A stretch of 64,000 bases of DNA, taken from NCBI GenBank assembly GCA_029027985.1, contig CP119076.1, positions 1,550,001 through 1,614,000 of the forward strand, given 5' to 3'. The notes under the pieces were generated by a model. That model searched no databases, was not told where the DNA came from, and saw only the letters and a program-made list of their open reading frames with translations. A program made the translations under genes and the position numbers. This document shows, one piece after another, positions 49,055 through 58,721 of this stretch. The DNA is from Klebsiella aerogenes. GTDB taxonomy: Bacteria; Pseudomonadota; Gammaproteobacteria; Enterobacterales; Enterobacteriaceae. Position 1 is the first letter of the stretch; every line of letters starts with the position of its first letter.

Positions 49055-49109
49055 GGCAGATTGCCGATAGTCGGCCGGATAAGGCGACGCCGCCATCCGG
49101 CAATCTGCC
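49055..49109. repeat. REP-type nested inverted repeat between cdd and sanA
   Basis: Perfect 12-bp outer arms GGCAGATTGCCG / CGGCAATCTGCC enclose a REP core beginning GCCGGATAAGGCG and ending ATCCGGC. It is 16 bases downstream of the cdd stop and probably protects or ends the cdd transcript. Confidence 0.75.
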
Positions 49110-49124
49110 AGGGCTCAATAAGGA

Positions 49125-50009
49125 TTAACCTAACAGTACGCGGTCAATATTCTGACAGCCCAGCGCTTTCAGCGTCGCGACGGTCGCATCCCACTGGATT
49201 AGCGCCGCGTCGGATTTCTCGGCCAGCAGCGCGCGCTGGATATCCGGGTAGTCGTAACCGTTAAGACTCAGCAGGTTCAACGCGCCCTGCAGCGGCGGCA
49301 ACGTTGGGTTAAACGCCGCATTTTCCGCATAGCTGCCGCTGAAAATAGTGCCGTCTTTCAGCTCCAGCGCCACGCCGGAAGGTGAGTGGCTATACGGCGC
49401 GTGGCAACGGTTCGCCGCCTGAATGGCCGCCTGAGTCAGCGCATCGCCGCTGAGGGCGAAGCCGTGATCCTGCTCATCCATCAACAGGGTTTTAATCTCA
49501 AGATCTTTCGGACCAAAGGCATCCGGCAGATAGTGCTGCAGAGCGTGCGCTTCGCGGCCCGGCAGATGAATGCGCAGCGTCAGGCCGCTGTTCAGTTCGT
49601 TCATAAACTGACGACAGTGGCCGCATGGCGTGTAATTCACGGTAATGGCGCGCAGAGATGTTTCACCGCGCAGCCAGGCATGGCTGATGGCGCTTTGTTC
49701 GGCATGTACGGTCTGTTGCATGGTGGCGCCGAGAAACTCCATGTTGCCGCCGAAATACCAGCGGCCGCTGACGCCCCGGGCAATGGCGCCGACGTTGAAG
49801 TGAGAAAGGTCGGCACGCGCGCAGGCGGCGGCAAGCGGCAGCAGCGCAAAGGCCAGCGCGTCTTCGTCCAAACCTGTCGCGCGCTGCAGCGCCGCCACCT
49901 GATCGGCTTCGAGCAGAGCCGGGAAGTGCGGGTCTGCGAGCATCGGGGCGATGGCCGCCTGCAGGTCTGCCGCCAGATTAGTCAAAGCAGCTTGAAAACG
50001 TGAGTGCAT
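49125..50009 (-). CDS. cdd: Cytidine deaminase
   Basis: Deaminates cytidine and deoxycytidine to uridine and deoxyuridine in nucleoside salvage. Homodimeric, zinc dependent. The catalytic HAE is H102-A-E104, and the zinc Cys residues C129 and C132 are in PCGHCRQF. A second, degenerate deaminase domain fills the C-terminal half, as in the 294-residue E. coli enzyme. The promoter region shows two CRP sites around a CytR-like repeat. Confidence 0.97.
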   Translation of the reverse strand: MHSRFQAALTNLAADLQAAIAPMLADPHFPALLEADQVAALQRATGLDEDALAFALLPLAAACARADLSHFNVGAIARGVSGRWYFGGNMEFLGATMQQTVHAEQSAISHAWLRGETSLRAITVNYTPCGHCRQFMNELNSGLTLRIHLPGREAHALQHYLPDAFGPKDLEIKTLLMDEQDHGFALSGDALTQAAIQAANRCHAPYSHSPSGVALELKDGTIFSGSYAENAAFNPTLPPLQGALNLLSLNGYDYPDIQRALLAEKSDAALIQWDATVATLKALGCQNIDRVLLG

Positions 50010-50068
50010 AGCGTTGCCTCATAACAATGTAATGGGAATCTAGTGTACGAGCCCCATAAGAGCCTATA

Positions 50069-50084
50069 TGTGATATACATCTCA
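50069..50084. promoter_or_regulatory. CRP site 1 of the cdd promoter
   Basis: TGTGATATACATCTCA matches nine of the ten key CRP positions. Its centre is 51 bp from the second site at 50120, close to the spacing known for E. coli cdd. Confidence 0.7.
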
Positions 50085-50090
50085 TTGTTT

Positions 50091-50113
50091 ATGCAACTTT
50101 TATATGTTGCATT
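50091..50113. promoter_or_regulatory. Candidate CytR operator of cdd
   Basis: ATGCAAC and GTTGCATT form an inverted repeat with an eight-base spacer, lying between the two CRP sites. GTTGCATT-like octamers bound together with flanking CRP are the CytR mode of repression. Confidence 0.65.
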
Positions 50114-50119
50114 TATAAT

Positions 50120-50135
50120 TGTGATTTAAATCACG
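50120..50135. promoter_or_regulatory. CRP site 2 of the cdd promoter
   Basis: TGTGATTTAAATCACG is a near-perfect CRP site, just beyond the end of yohK. Confidence 0.75.
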
Positions 50136-50136
50136 A

Positions 50137-50832
50137 TTATCCGACGATCGCCACAATAACCGGGAACAGGAATGGCGCGACCAACGAGGTAATAATGCCG
50201 CACAGTACCAACGCCAGCGAACTAAATGCCCCTTCCTGATAGTCCAGTTCGGCGCAGCGGGCGGTACCGAGGGCGTGCGACGCGGTCCCCATCGATAAGC
50301 CGCGCGATGCTTTCGTGTGGATATGCATGGCGTTTAGCAGCGTATGGCCAAACACCGCGCCAAGGATACCGACGAAAATCACGCATACGGCGCTGATGGC
50401 CGGGATGCCGCCGATACTGCCGCTGACCGCCATCGCAATTGGCGTGGTGACCGATTTGGGCAAAATAGAGGCAGCGATTTGCGGCGTCGCACCCATCAAC
50501 AGGGCGACGGTAGTCCCGGTGATCATCGCCACGCAACTACCGATAAAGCAGATGGTGATGATCGATTTCCAGCGGGCGCGGATCTGGTGCAACTGCTCAT
50601 ACAGCGGGAAGGCCAACGCCACCACCGCTGGTTGCAGCAGGTCGTTGAGGACTTTACTGCCGGCAAAATAGCGCTCATAAGAGATTCCGCTGACCAGCAG
50701 GAAAGGAATAATGACCACCATCGCCACCAGCAGCGGGTTCAGCAGCGGAAATTTAAACCGCGCCGCCAGCTTGCGCGCGAGGAAGAAAACGATCAGCGTT
50801 AACGGCAGCGACCACCAGATTTCATGGATCAT
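50137..50832 (-). CDS. yohK: CidB/LrgB-family membrane protein YohK
   Basis: Inner-membrane protein of the LrgB family, 231 residues with about six to seven helices. It shows the family stretch [20 protein letters not shown] and the [15 protein letters not shown] signature. Encoded with its small partner yohJ, whose stop it overlaps by four bases (ATGA). LrgAB/CidAB pairs modulate murein hydrolase export or metabolite efflux in other bacteria; the role in enterobacteria is unclear. Confidence 0.93.
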   Translation of the reverse strand: MIHEIWWSLPLTLIVFFLARKLAARFKFPLLNPLLVAMVVIIPFLLVSGISYERYFAGSKVLNDLLQPAVVALAFPLYEQLHQIRARWKSIITICFIGSCVAMITGTTVALLMGATPQIAASILPKSVTTPIAMAVSGSIGGIPAISAVCVIFVGILGAVFGHTLLNAMHIHTKASRGLSMGTASHALGTARCAELDYQEGAFSSLALVLCGIITSLVAPFLFPVIVAIVG

Positions 50833-51227
50833 TTTTTACTTCCTTTTTGCCCGACGATTTTGCGTTCACCGTGGACCAGATGCGAACTCCAGCTCACCAC
50901 CAAAAAGACTAATAAGGTACTGATGGCGCAGGAGACGGCCACCGGGCCAAGCTGCGCGCGTAGCAAATCCCAGTACTGCATCACGCCGACGCCGATCGGC
51001 ACGAACAGTAGCGCCATATAGCGAATCAGGATATTGCAACCGGGGTTGACCCACTGCGGCGGCATAATTTGCAGCGCCAGCAGTACGAACAGAATTAGCA
51101 TGCCGATAATGCTGCCGGGGATGGTGATGGGCAGCAGCCCGGCGATAAAAATGCCTGCATACAGGCAGGCGTAAATCAGGACGAAAGCCCGTAAATACTG
51201 CCAGATAATATTCAGCGACTTACTCAT
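50829..51227 (-). CDS. yohJ: CidA/LrgA-family membrane protein YohJ
   Basis: Holin-like LrgA family protein of 132 residues with four predicted helices. The core is [20 protein letters not shown] and the helix [20 protein letters not shown]. The ATG at 51227 gives the orthologue's [15 protein letters not shown] start; a longer in-frame ATG at 51260 would add 11 residues with no counterpart. First gene of yohJK. Confidence 0.93.
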   Translation of the reverse strand: MSKSLNIIWQYLRAFVLIYACLYAGIFIAGLLPITIPGSIIGMLILFVLLALQIMPPQWVNPGCNILIRYMALLFVPIGVGVMQYWDLLRAQLGPVAVSCAISTLLVFLVVSWSSHLVHGERKIVGQKGSKK

Positions 51228-51339
51228 GGTAATAACCCTTGATGAATTGCTATTCATCATACAATTAAACCCTGAAATGTGCTACCGATCACATCATGAA
51301 TTCTACGCATCGTCAGCATAGAAAATGGGAACAGTAATG

Positions 51340-52245
51340 CTATATGGCAAGATAGTGGAGAAAACGGCTTAGCGCCTGCGATGGCACTTCGCTTTTGCGC
51401 CAGAACACCCCAACGCTACCTTTTTGTTCAATACGCGGCAAATTAAGAATCGCTAGCTGCTGATGCTCGGCGTAATACTGTGCCAGCCGCAAGGAAAGAA
51501 TCGAGATCATATCGCTGCTTTGCAGCAAATTGCTGGTGACATTCATTGATGCCGACTCAATGGTGTTTTCCGGCAGCATCACGCCGTTATCCACCAGCGC
51601 GTTATCAATACTCTGACGAATGGGTGTGCCGGTGGGCCAGACTATCCAGCGCCAGACGGCGAGATCCGCCCAGCTCAGACGCGCCCGGCTGGCTAGCGGA
51701 TGGTCCGGGCGGGCGACGAAGCACACCGGTTCGGTATACAGCACGCGGTAATTGAGCGGCAGCTCCAGCGCCCGTCCGCCGACGCGTCCGACGACCACGT
51801 CGACCACGCCGGAGAGCAGATCGTGTAGTAGCGGGGTCATCACTTTCTCTTCGATATTCAGATGCAGGGTCGGCATCTCTTTAAGCAGCGCGAGGATCGC
51901 CTGCGCGACGCAATCGGTCGCCACCGGCGAGCAGCCGATCATCAGGCTGCCAACCAGCCCGCCTTGCTTAAATCTTTCGATTTCATACTGCGAGCGCGAC
52001 ATGTCGTTGATTAGCCGCTGAGCATGCTGGAGCAGCAGTTTACCGCCTTCCGAAGGGCGCAGGCCTTTGCTATGGCGTTCAAATAGCGGCATTCCCACTT
52101 CTTCTTCGAACTGCGTCAGCCACTTAGAGAGCGCAGGTTGGGTGATATTCATCATTTTCGCCACCTGGGTGAGGTTGCCTTGTTCGCCCAGCGCCACCAG
52201 CATTTTCAGATGCTGCAGCTTTAATTTTTGCGTCCAGTTCGCCAT
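51340..52245 (-). CDS. mhbR: LysR-family activator of the mhb cluster (MhbR)
   Basis: LTTR of 301 residues with an N-terminal helix-turn-helix (LKMLVALGEQGNLTQVAKMM, then ALSKWLTQFEEEVGMPLFER). The substrate-binding domain includes MIGCSPVATDCVAQAIL. It is divergent from mhbT and matches the position of MhbR, the 3-hydroxybenzoate-responsive activator described in Klebsiella. GGAGG lies ten bases upstream of the ATG at 52245; an adjacent TTG at 52248 is an alternative. The effector is inferred from context. Confidence 0.85.
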   Translation of the reverse strand: MANWTQKLKLQHLKMLVALGEQGNLTQVAKMMNITQPALSKWLTQFEEEVGMPLFERHSKGLRPSEGGKLLLQHAQRLINDMSRSQYEIERFKQGGLVGSLMIGCSPVATDCVAQAILALLKEMPTLHLNIEEKVMTPLLHDLLSGVVDVVVGRVGGRALELPLNYRVLYTEPVCFVARPDHPLASRARLSWADLAVWRWIVWPTGTPIRQSIDNALVDNGVMLPENTIESASMNVTSNLLQSSDMISILSLRLAQYYAEHQQLAILNLPRIEQKGSVGVFWRKSEVPSQALSRFLHYLAI

Positions 52246-52372
52246 CAATCAATAACCTCCAGGTTATGTCTATGCCCGAAAAGCCATTGTACATTTCATC
52301 GCCTAAGTTACAAAATCGCAACATAAAAGAAATAAACACAACATCTACCCTGACCTGCACTGAGGCATCATT
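52246..52372. promoter_or_regulatory. mhbR/mhbT divergent promoter region
   Basis: 127 bp, AT-rich compared with both genes. It should hold the mhbT promoter and the MhbR sites. No convincing palindromic operator could be picked by eye. Confidence 0.45.
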
Positions 52373-53731
52373 ATGGCTCAACGACGTGAACTACAGACGT
52401 TACTTAACGCAGCGCCAGTTGGCGCGCTGCAGTGGCGTGTGATTATCTGCTGTTTTCTGGTGGTGATGCTCGATGGTTTTGATACCGCCGCCATTGGTTT
52501 TATCGCCCCCGATATCCGCGTTCACTGGCAGCTTAGCGCCAGCGACCTCGCGCCGCTGTTCGGTGCCGGGCTATTAGGATTGACCGCCGGGGCGCTGCTC
52601 TGCGGCCCGCTGTCTGACCGCTTCGGCCGAAAGCGGGTGATTGAGTTTTGCGTTGCGCTGTTTGGCCTGTTTAGTCTGCTCTCCGCGTTTTCTACCAGTC
52701 TTGAGATGCTAGTTATTCTGCGTTTTCTCACCGGGCTGGGCCTGGGTGGGGCCATGCCTAACACCATTACTATGACCTCGGAATATCTGCCGGCTCGCCG
52801 CCGCGGCGCATTAGTTACCTTGATGTTCTGCGGCTTCACGCTCGGCTCGGCGCTGGGCGGGGTGGTGAGCGCGCAGCTGGTGGCGCAAATTGGCTGGCAC
52901 GGCATTCTGGCCTTAGGTGGGATCCTGCCGCTGTTGCTGGCCGTTGCGCTGCTGTGGGCGCTACCGGAGTCGCCGCGCTGGCAGGTACGCCGCGGGTTGC
53001 CGCAGTCCACCATTGCCAATACGGTGAGTGCTATTACCGGCGAGCGCTACGACGATAGCCATTTCTGGCTGGATGAACCGGCCGCCGGGCCGAAAGGCAG
53101 CATTAGCCAGTTGTTCGCGGGCCGTCAGTTAGCGATCACGCTGATGCTGTGGGTGGTGTTCTTTATGAGCCTGCTGATTATCTATCTGCTCTCCAGCTGG
53201 ATGCCGACGCTGCTTAACCATCGTGGTATCGATTTGCAGCACGCCTCGTGGGTGACTGCCGCGTTTCAGGTCGGTGGTACGCTTGGCGCCCTGTTGCTTG
53301 GCGTCCTGATGGACCGTTTCAATCCCTTCCGCGTGCTGGCGCTGAGCTACTGTCTGGGGGCGCTGTGTATCGTGATGATCGGCTTAAGCGAGAACGGTCT
53401 GTGGCAGATGGCGTTGGCGATTTTTGGTACCGGTATTGGCGTCAGCGGTTCGCAGGTGGGCCTTAATGCGCTGACCGCCACGCTCTATCCGACCCAGAGT
53501 CGGGCAACCGGCGTCAGCTGGTCCAACGCCGTCGGCCGCTGCGGCGCTATCGTCGGGTCACTCTCCGGCGGCATGATGATGGCGATGAATTTTTCTTTCG
53601 ACACGCTGTTTTACGTTATTGCGGTACCGGCGGCGATTAGCGCAGTGATGCTTATCCTGCTGACGCTGGCGGTCCGCCACCCTACACCTGTACCCGACGC
53701 GCTGCCCTCTGCCGGCATCGCGAATAAGTAA
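52373..53731 (+). CDS. mhbT: 3-hydroxybenzoate MFS transporter MhbT
   Basis: Aromatic acid:H+ symporter (AAHS) family, 452 residues with about 12 helices. It shows the TM1 signature [15 protein letters not shown] and the loop 2-3 motif [15 protein letters not shown]. It is first in the mhbTDHIM operon and is expected to import 3-hydroxybenzoate across the inner membrane; gentisate is a possible additional substrate. The next gene begins 11 bases after its stop. Confidence 0.9.
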   Translation: MAQRRELQTLLNAAPVGALQWRVIICCFLVVMLDGFDTAAIGFIAPDIRVHWQLSASDLAPLFGAGLLGLTAGALLCGPLSDRFGRKRVIEFCVALFGLFSLLSAFSTSLEMLVILRFLTGLGLGGAMPNTITMTSEYLPARRRGALVTLMFCGFTLGSALGGVVSAQLVAQIGWHGILALGGILPLLLAVALLWALPESPRWQVRRGLPQSTIANTVSAITGERYDDSHFWLDEPAAGPKGSISQLFAGRQLAITLMLWVVFFMSLLIIYLLSSWMPTLLNHRGIDLQHASWVTAAFQVGGTLGALLLGVLMDRFNPFRVLALSYCLGALCIVMIGLSENGLWQMALAIFGTGIGVSGSQVGLNALTATLYPTQSRATGVSWSNAVGRCGAIVGSLSGGMMMAMNFSFDTLFYVIAVPAAISAVMLILLTLAVRHPTPVPDALPSAGIANK

Positions 53732-53742
53732 GGAGAACAATA

Positions 53743-54780
53743 ATGACGCAATCCACTCCGCAGGCGCACCGCGATCGCCAGCAGTTCTATCACCATCTCT
53801 CCGGGCAGCACCTGAGTCCGCTGTGGGAATCACTGCACCATCTGGTGCCGCAAACGCCGAACGCCAACTGCGCCCCGGCGTACTGGAACTACCAGGAAAT
53901 CCGCCCGCTGCTGCTGGAAAGCGGGCAGTTAATCGGCGCCAAAGAGGCGGTACGCCGCGTACTGGTGCTGGAGAACCCGCAGCTTCGCGGCCAGTCGTCG
54001 ATTACCTCATCGTTGTACGCCGGCCTGCAGTTAATCATGCCCGGCGAAGTGGCGCCGAGCCATCGCCATAACCAATCGGCGCTGCGCTTCGTCGTCGAAG
54101 GTCACGGCGCGTTTACCGCCGTCGACGGCGAGCGTACGCAGATGAGCCCCGGCGATTTTATCCTGACCCCACAATGGCGCTGGCACGACCACGGTAACCC
54201 GGGGGATGAACCGGTTATCTGGCTGGATGGCCTCGATCTGCCGCTGGTGAACTATCTCGGCTGCGGTTTTGCCGAAGATTACCCGCAGGAGCAGCAGCCG
54301 GTGACGCGTAAAGAGGGGGATTATCTGCCGCGCTACGCCGCGAATATGCTGCCGCTGCGCCATCAGGTGGGGAATTCATCGCCGATTTTCAACTACCGTT
54401 ACGACCGCAGCCGCGAGGCGTTGCACGACCTGACCCGTCTAGGCGAGGCCGATGAATGGGATGGCTACAAGATGCGCTACGTCAATCCGGTAACCGGCGG
54501 TTACCCGATGCCATCAATGGGCGCTTTCCTGCAATTGCTGCCGAAGGGCTTCCGCTCCAGGGTGGCGAAAACCACCGATAGCACCATCTATCACGTGGTG
54601 GAAGGCGGCGGTCAGGTGACCATCGGCGAACAAACCTTCGCCTTCCAGGCGAAAGATATCTTCGTGGTGCCGACGTGGCACGGCGTGTCGTTCAACGCTG
54701 ATGAAGAGTGCGTGTTATTCAGCTTCTCGGACCGCCCAGTACAAGAGGCCTTAGGCCTGTTCCGTGAAGCGCGTTATTAA
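53743..54780 (+). CDS. mhbD: Gentisate 1,2-dioxygenase
   Basis: Opens the gentisate ring to maleylpyruvate with Fe(II) and O2. Bicupin of 345 residues. The N-terminal cupin carries the iron ligands in [16 protein letters not shown] and later His residues in RWHDHGNP. The C-terminal cupin ([17 protein letters not shown], then [10 protein letters not shown]) looks structural. It has a good ribosome binding site (AAGGAGAA) and lies between mhbT and mhbH. Confidence 0.95.
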   Translation: MTQSTPQAHRDRQQFYHHLSGQHLSPLWESLHHLVPQTPNANCAPAYWNYQEIRPLLLESGQLIGAKEAVRRVLVLENPQLRGQSSITSSLYAGLQLIMPGEVAPSHRHNQSALRFVVEGHGAFTAVDGERTQMSPGDFILTPQWRWHDHGNPGDEPVIWLDGLDLPLVNYLGCGFAEDYPQEQQPVTRKEGDYLPRYAANMLPLRHQVGNSSPIFNYRYDRSREALHDLTRLGEADEWDGYKMRYVNPVTGGYPMPSMGAFLQLLPKGFRSRVAKTTDSTIYHVVEGGGQVTIGEQTFAFQAKDIFVVPTWHGVSFNADEECVLFSFSDRPVQEALGLFREARY

Positions 54781-54797
54781 TAATAAGGAAAACCATC

Positions 54798-55499
54798 ATG
54801 AACCAATACGTTTTTGCACCCCAGGCCCCGATTAGCGTACCCGTTGTTGGCAGCGATGAGCAGTTCCCGGTGCGCCGCGTTTACTGCGTTGGCCGCAACT
54901 ATGCCGCCCATGCCCGCGAAATGGGTTTCGATCCGGATCGTGAACCGCCGTTCTTCTTCTGCAAACCGGCGGACGCGGTCGTACCGGTGGCGGCTGGCGA
55001 GACACTGGATCTGCCGTACCCGGCGCAGACCGACAACTATCACTATGAGATTGAGCTGGTGGTTGCTATCGGTAAGCAGGGGCGCGATATTCCGCTGGAA
55101 CAGGCGCATGAATACGTCTGGGGCTATGCCACCGGTCTTGATATGACTCGCCGCGACCGCCAGATGGAGATGCGCCAGATGGGCCGTCCGTGGGAGATCG
55201 GTAAAGCGTTCGATCTCTCCGCCCCGATTGCGCCGCTGCACAAAGCCGCCGATGCATGCGATGTGGATCAGGCTGGGATCTGGCTGCAGGTGAACGGTGA
55301 AGATCATCAACGTAGCGATATCCGCCACCTGATCTGGTCGGTGAATGAAACCATCAGCTATCTCTCCGGCTTTTTCGAACTGCAGCCTGGCGACCTGATT
55401 TTCACCGGCACGCCGGAAGGCGTCGGCGCGGTAGTGAAGGGTGATGTCATCACCGGCAATGTCGACGGGCTGACGCCGATCGCCGTTCGTGTGGTGTGA
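54798..55499 (+). CDS. mhbH: Fumarylpyruvate hydrolase
   Basis: Hydrolyses fumarylpyruvate to fumarate and pyruvate. FAH-family enzyme of 233 residues with [26 protein letters not shown], the metal ligands in [12 protein letters not shown] (Glu-x-Glu) and the Asp of [18 protein letters not shown]. It precedes mhbI by eight bases. Confidence 0.93.
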   Translation: MNQYVFAPQAPISVPVVGSDEQFPVRRVYCVGRNYAAHAREMGFDPDREPPFFFCKPADAVVPVAAGETLDLPYPAQTDNYHYEIELVVAIGKQGRDIPLEQAHEYVWGYATGLDMTRRDRQMEMRQMGRPWEIGKAFDLSAPIAPLHKAADACDVDQAGIWLQVNGEDHQRSDIRHLIWSVNETISYLSGFFELQPGDLIFTGTPEGVGAVVKGDVITGNVDGLTPIAVRVV

Positions 55500-55507
55500 G
55501 GTGAGCG

Positions 55508-56152
55508 ATGAAGCTGTACAGTTTTTTTAATAGCTCGGCCTCGTATCGGGTGCGTATCGTGCTGGCGCTAAAAGGGATTGACTATCAAAGCGTGGGGGTG
55601 AATATCCGCATCGGGGCGCAGAATGTGCTGGAGTACCGGCGGCTTAACCCGGTGGGGCTGGTGCCGACGCTTATCACCAATGATGGCGAATCGCTGGGCC
55701 AGTCGCTGGCGATTGTGGATTGGCTTGACCGTCACTATCCGCAAGTGCCGCTGCTGCCGCAGGACGACCCGGCGCGGATGCGGGTGCTGGAGATGGTCTA
55801 TGCCATTGCCTGCGATATCCATCCGATTAATAACATGCGGGTTTTACGCTATCTTGGCGATGAGCTTAAGGTCAGCGAAGAGGATAAAAAACGCTGGTAT
55901 GCCCACTGGATCCAGCAAGGACTCAGCGCGCTGGAGCTGCTGCTGCGCCAGGCGAAGTCTGGTGATTTCTGCGTCGGCGATACGCCAACGCTCGCCGACT
56001 GTTGTCTGGTGCCGCAGTGGGCCAATGCGCAGCGGATGGGCTGCGACCTGAGCCACTATCCGCGCTGCCGGGCGGTTTATGACGCCTGTACCCGGCTACC
56101 GGCGTTTATCGCTGCCGCGCCGGAAAATCAACAAGACAAAATTCCGGCCTAG
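55508..56152 (+). CDS. mhbI: Glutathione-dependent maleylpyruvate isomerase
   Basis: Zeta-class glutathione S-transferase that turns maleylpyruvate into fumarylpyruvate. 214 residues. The N-terminal thioredoxin-fold domain has the zeta signature NSSASYRVRIVLALKG (Ser residues for glutathione), then LVPTLITNDGESLGQSLAIV; the C-terminal domain is all-helical. Klebsiella MhbI is described as GSH dependent. mhbM starts 13 bases downstream. Confidence 0.93.
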   Translation: MKLYSFFNSSASYRVRIVLALKGIDYQSVGVNIRIGAQNVLEYRRLNPVGLVPTLITNDGESLGQSLAIVDWLDRHYPQVPLLPQDDPARMRVLEMVYAIACDIHPINNMRVLRYLGDELKVSEEDKKRWYAHWIQQGLSALELLLRQAKSGDFCVGDTPTLADCCLVPQWANAQRMGCDLSHYPRCRAVYDACTRLPAFIAAAPENQQDKIPA

Positions 56153-56165
56153 GGAGGAGGGAACA

Positions 56166-57359
56166 ATGGCGAAAGTAACGCGAGCAATTATCGTCGGCGG
56201 CGGCATTGGCGGCGCGGCGACGGCGCTCTCTCTGGCGCGCCAGGGAATCAAAGTGATGCTGCTGGAAAAGGCCCATGAAATCGGTGAAATCGGCGCCGGC
56301 ATTCAGCTGGGCCCCAACGCTTTTTCGGCGCTCGACAGTCTGGGCGTCGGCGAAGTTGCGCGACAGCGTGCGGTGTTTACCGATCACATCACGATGATGG
56401 ATGCGGTGAATGGCGAAGAGGTGGTGCGCATCGAGACCGGTCAGGCCTTCCGCGACCATTTCGGCGGCCCGTATGCAGTGATCCATCGGGTGGATATTCA
56501 TGCCACGGTGTGGGAAGCGGCGTTGACGCATCCCGGCGTGGAGTATCGTACTTCGACCAACGTAGTGGATATCCGCCAGACCGCCGATGAAGTGACAGTC
56601 TTTGATGAGCAAGGCAACAGTTGGACCGCCGATATTCTGCTGGGCTGCGATGGCGTGAAGTCGGTGGTACGCCAGAGTCTGCTCGGCGATGCGCCGCGGG
56701 TCACCGGCCACGTGGTGTACCGCGCGGTGGTTGAGGCGGCGGAAATGCCGGAAGACCTGCGCATTAACGCCCCGGTGCTGTGGGCTGGCCCACACTGTCA
56801 CCTGGTACATTACCCGCTGCGCGGCGGTAAACAGTACAACCTGGTCGTCACCTTCCACAGCCGCGAAAGCGAGGAGTGGGGCGTGCGCGACGGCAGTAAA
56901 GAAGAGGTGCTCTCTTACTTTAAAGGCATTCATCCGCGCCCGCGGCAGATGCTGGATAAGCCGACCTCGTGGCGACGCTGGTCCACCGCCGACCGCGAGC
57001 CGGTAGATAAATGGGGTAACGATCGCATTGCCCTGGTGGGGGATGCCGCCCACCCGGTGGCGCAGTATATGGCGCAGGGTGCCTGTATGGCGTTGGAGGA
57101 TGCGGTGACGATTGGCAAAGCGCTGCAGCAGTGTGACGGCGATGCTGCTCGCGCGTTCGCGCTGTATGAGTCGGTGCGTATTCCGCGGACCGCGCGAATC
57201 GTCTGGTCAACCCGAGAAATGGGGCGAATCTATCACGCGGCGGGTGTCGAACGTCAGGTGCGTAATCTTCTATGGAAAGGTAAAACGCAGGACGAGTTTT
57301 ATCGCGGCATCGAATGGCTTTACGGCTGGAAAGAGGAAAACTGCCTCAAGCCGCGTTGA
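56166..57359 (+). CDS. mhbM: 3-hydroxybenzoate 6-monooxygenase
   Basis: FAD-dependent group A aromatic hydroxylase that converts 3-hydroxybenzoate to gentisate using NADH. The motifs are GGGIGGAATALSLARQGI near the N terminus, the DG motif GCDGVKSVVR and the second FAD motif ALVGDAAHPVAQYMAQG. The ATG at 56166 (397 residues) follows AGGGAGGAGG; a longer in-frame ATG would overlap mhbI. Last gene of the operon; a strong terminator follows. Confidence 0.94.
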   Translation: MAKVTRAIIVGGGIGGAATALSLARQGIKVMLLEKAHEIGEIGAGIQLGPNAFSALDSLGVGEVARQRAVFTDHITMMDAVNGEEVVRIETGQAFRDHFGGPYAVIHRVDIHATVWEAALTHPGVEYRTSTNVVDIRQTADEVTVFDEQGNSWTADILLGCDGVKSVVRQSLLGDAPRVTGHVVYRAVVEAAEMPEDLRINAPVLWAGPHCHLVHYPLRGGKQYNLVVTFHSRESEEWGVRDGSKEEVLSYFKGIHPRPRQMLDKPTSWRRWSTADREPVDKWGNDRIALVGDAAHPVAQYMAQGACMALEDAVTIGKALQQCDGDAARAFALYESVRIPRTARIVWSTREMGRIYHAAGVERQVRNLLWKGKTQDEFYRGIEWLYGWKEENCLKPR

Positions 57360-57391
57360 GGCCATGCATTGAGATCTTTCAACCGACGCAC

Positions 57392-57420
57392 AGAGGCGCT
57401 ACCATAGCGCCTCTTTTTTT
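57392..57420 (+). terminator. Terminator of the mhb operon
   Basis: The perfect 9-bp stem AGAGGCGCT / AGCGCCTCT has a five-base loop followed by six Ts, about 30 bases after the mhbM stop and just before dusC. Confidence 0.92.
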
Positions 57421-57432
57421 CCGGGTAACAAT

Positions 57433-58365
57433 ATGCGTGTATTACTGGCGCCGATGGAAGGCGTGCTCGACTCGCTGGTGCGCGAGCTGCTGACTGAAGT
57501 TAACGATTACGATCTGTGCATCACCGAATTTTTGCGTGTGGTGGACCAACTGCTGCCGGTAAAATCGTTCTATAAACTTTGCCCGGAACTCCATCATCAA
57601 AGCCGTACTCCCTCCGGCACCCACGTGCGGGTCCAGTTGTTGGGGCAATATCCGCAATGGCTGGCGGAGAACGCCGCCCGCGCGGTGGAACTTGGTTCAT
57701 GGGGCGTCGATTTAAACTGCGGCTGTCCGTCGAAGCTGGTGAATGGCAGCGGCGGCGGGGCGACATTATTGAAAGACCCGGAACTTATCTACCGCGGCGC
57801 GAAAGCGATGCGCGAAGCGGTACCCGATCACCTGCCGGTAACCGTCAAGGTTCGCCTTGGCTGGGACAGCGGCGAACGGCGTTTTGAAATCGCCGATGCG
57901 GTGCAGCAGGCGGGCGCCAGCGAATTGGTGGTTCACGGCCGTACCAAAGAAGACGGCTATAAAGCGGAGCGCATCAACTGGCAGGCGATTGGCGAGATCC
58001 GTCAACGACTGACGATCCCGGTGGTCGCCAATGGCGAAATCTGGGACTGGCAAAGCGCGCAGGACTGCATGGCCGCCACCGGTTGCGATTCGGTGATGAT
58101 TGGCCGCGGCGCGCTCAACGTGCCGAATCTCAGCCGGGTAATCAAGTACAATGAGCCGCGTATGCCGTGGCCGCAGGTCATTGAGCTACTGAAAAAATAT
58201 ACCCAGTTGGAAAAGCAGGGCGACACGGGGTTATATCATGTGGCGCGTATCAAACAGTGGCTGGGGTATTTACGTAAAGAATATAGCGAAGCGCTCGGCG
58301 TATTTAATGAAATCCGTACACTGCAAACTTCAGCGGATATTGCGCAGGCGATCGCCCGTTATTAA
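57433..58365 (+). CDS. dusC: tRNA-dihydrouridine(16) synthase
   Basis: Reduces U16 of tRNA using FMN and NADPH. The 310-residue TIM barrel plus helical domain shows [20 protein letters not shown], the catalytic-Cys loop [20 protein letters not shown] and [17 protein letters not shown]. Only 12 bases separate it from the mhb terminator T-run, so its promoter must overlap that region or lie within mhbM. It marks the return to the conserved backbone. Confidence 0.95.
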   Translation: MRVLLAPMEGVLDSLVRELLTEVNDYDLCITEFLRVVDQLLPVKSFYKLCPELHHQSRTPSGTHVRVQLLGQYPQWLAENAARAVELGSWGVDLNCGCPSKLVNGSGGGATLLKDPELIYRGAKAMREAVPDHLPVTVKVRLGWDSGERRFEIADAVQQAGASELVVHGRTKEDGYKAERINWQAIGEIRQRLTIPVVANGEIWDWQSAQDCMAATGCDSVMIGRGALNVPNLSRVIKYNEPRMPWPQVIELLKKYTQLEKQGDTGLYHVARIKQWLGYLRKEYSEALGVFNEIRTLQTSADIAQAIARY

Positions 58366-58462
58366 ATCAGATAGTGTTATTCCGTTCACAATTTATTACT
58401 TCAATATCCTCCATTGATAGTATTTACTACAGTGGAGTGATATTGTCGCCGTATCATTTTTA

Positions 58463-58535
58463 GGGTTGCTACTGTACCCAGGCAAAACCTAAGCGCTTCC
58501 GCCGTATCTGGCCGGGAGTGCTTAGGTTTTTTTTT
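58463..58535 (+). terminator. Antiterminator (RAT) and terminator module 1, before the porin gene
   Basis: GGGTTGCTACTG, four bases, then CAGGCAAAACCT matches the ribonucleic antiterminator bound by BglG/LicT proteins. Its end overlaps the left arm (AACCTAAGC) of an intrinsic terminator whose right arm GCTTAGGTT runs into nine Ts. The two structures are mutually exclusive, so BglG-type protein binding would allow read-through. Confidence 0.88.
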
Positions 58536-58661
58536 GCTCTTAATTTAATGGTGAATAAATGATGATGTAAATCAGTGTATTGCGGTTTGGTGAGATCTGG
58601 CATAGCGGCGGTTTAAATACTGACGGCCATGCTTTAACTAATTAAAAAATAAAACTACAGA

Positions 58662-58682
58662 ACAGGCAATTAAATTGCCTGT
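58662..58682. promoter_or_regulatory. 21-bp dyad upstream of the porin gene
   Basis: ACAGGCAATT, one base, AATTGCCTGT: two perfect 10-bp arms, 39 bases upstream of the porin ATG and downstream of terminator 1. It could be an operator or a leader hairpin. No known protein is recognised. Confidence 0.45.
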
Positions 58683-58721
58683 GGCAGCTTATTACCTTTA
58701 CTCAATCACAATGGATATCTC

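Larger units (their letters stand above)
58366..58721 (+). promoter_or_regulatory. Leader region of the beta-glucoside operon
   Basis: 356 bp without a gene. In order it contains a plausible sigma-70 promoter (TTGATA at 58414, 18-bp spacer, TGATAT at 58438), the antiterminator/terminator module 58463-58535, and then about 190 bp holding a 21-bp dyad (58662-58682) before the porin start. Confidence 0.6.

Noticed and set aside
56106-57053. 315-codon minus-strand frame across mhbM
   Set aside because: Antisense to a complete flavin hydroxylase gene within a coherent operon.
58536-58610. CRP site in the porin leader
   Set aside because: The region with TGTAAATCAGTG has only partial matches to TGTGA-N6-TCACA.
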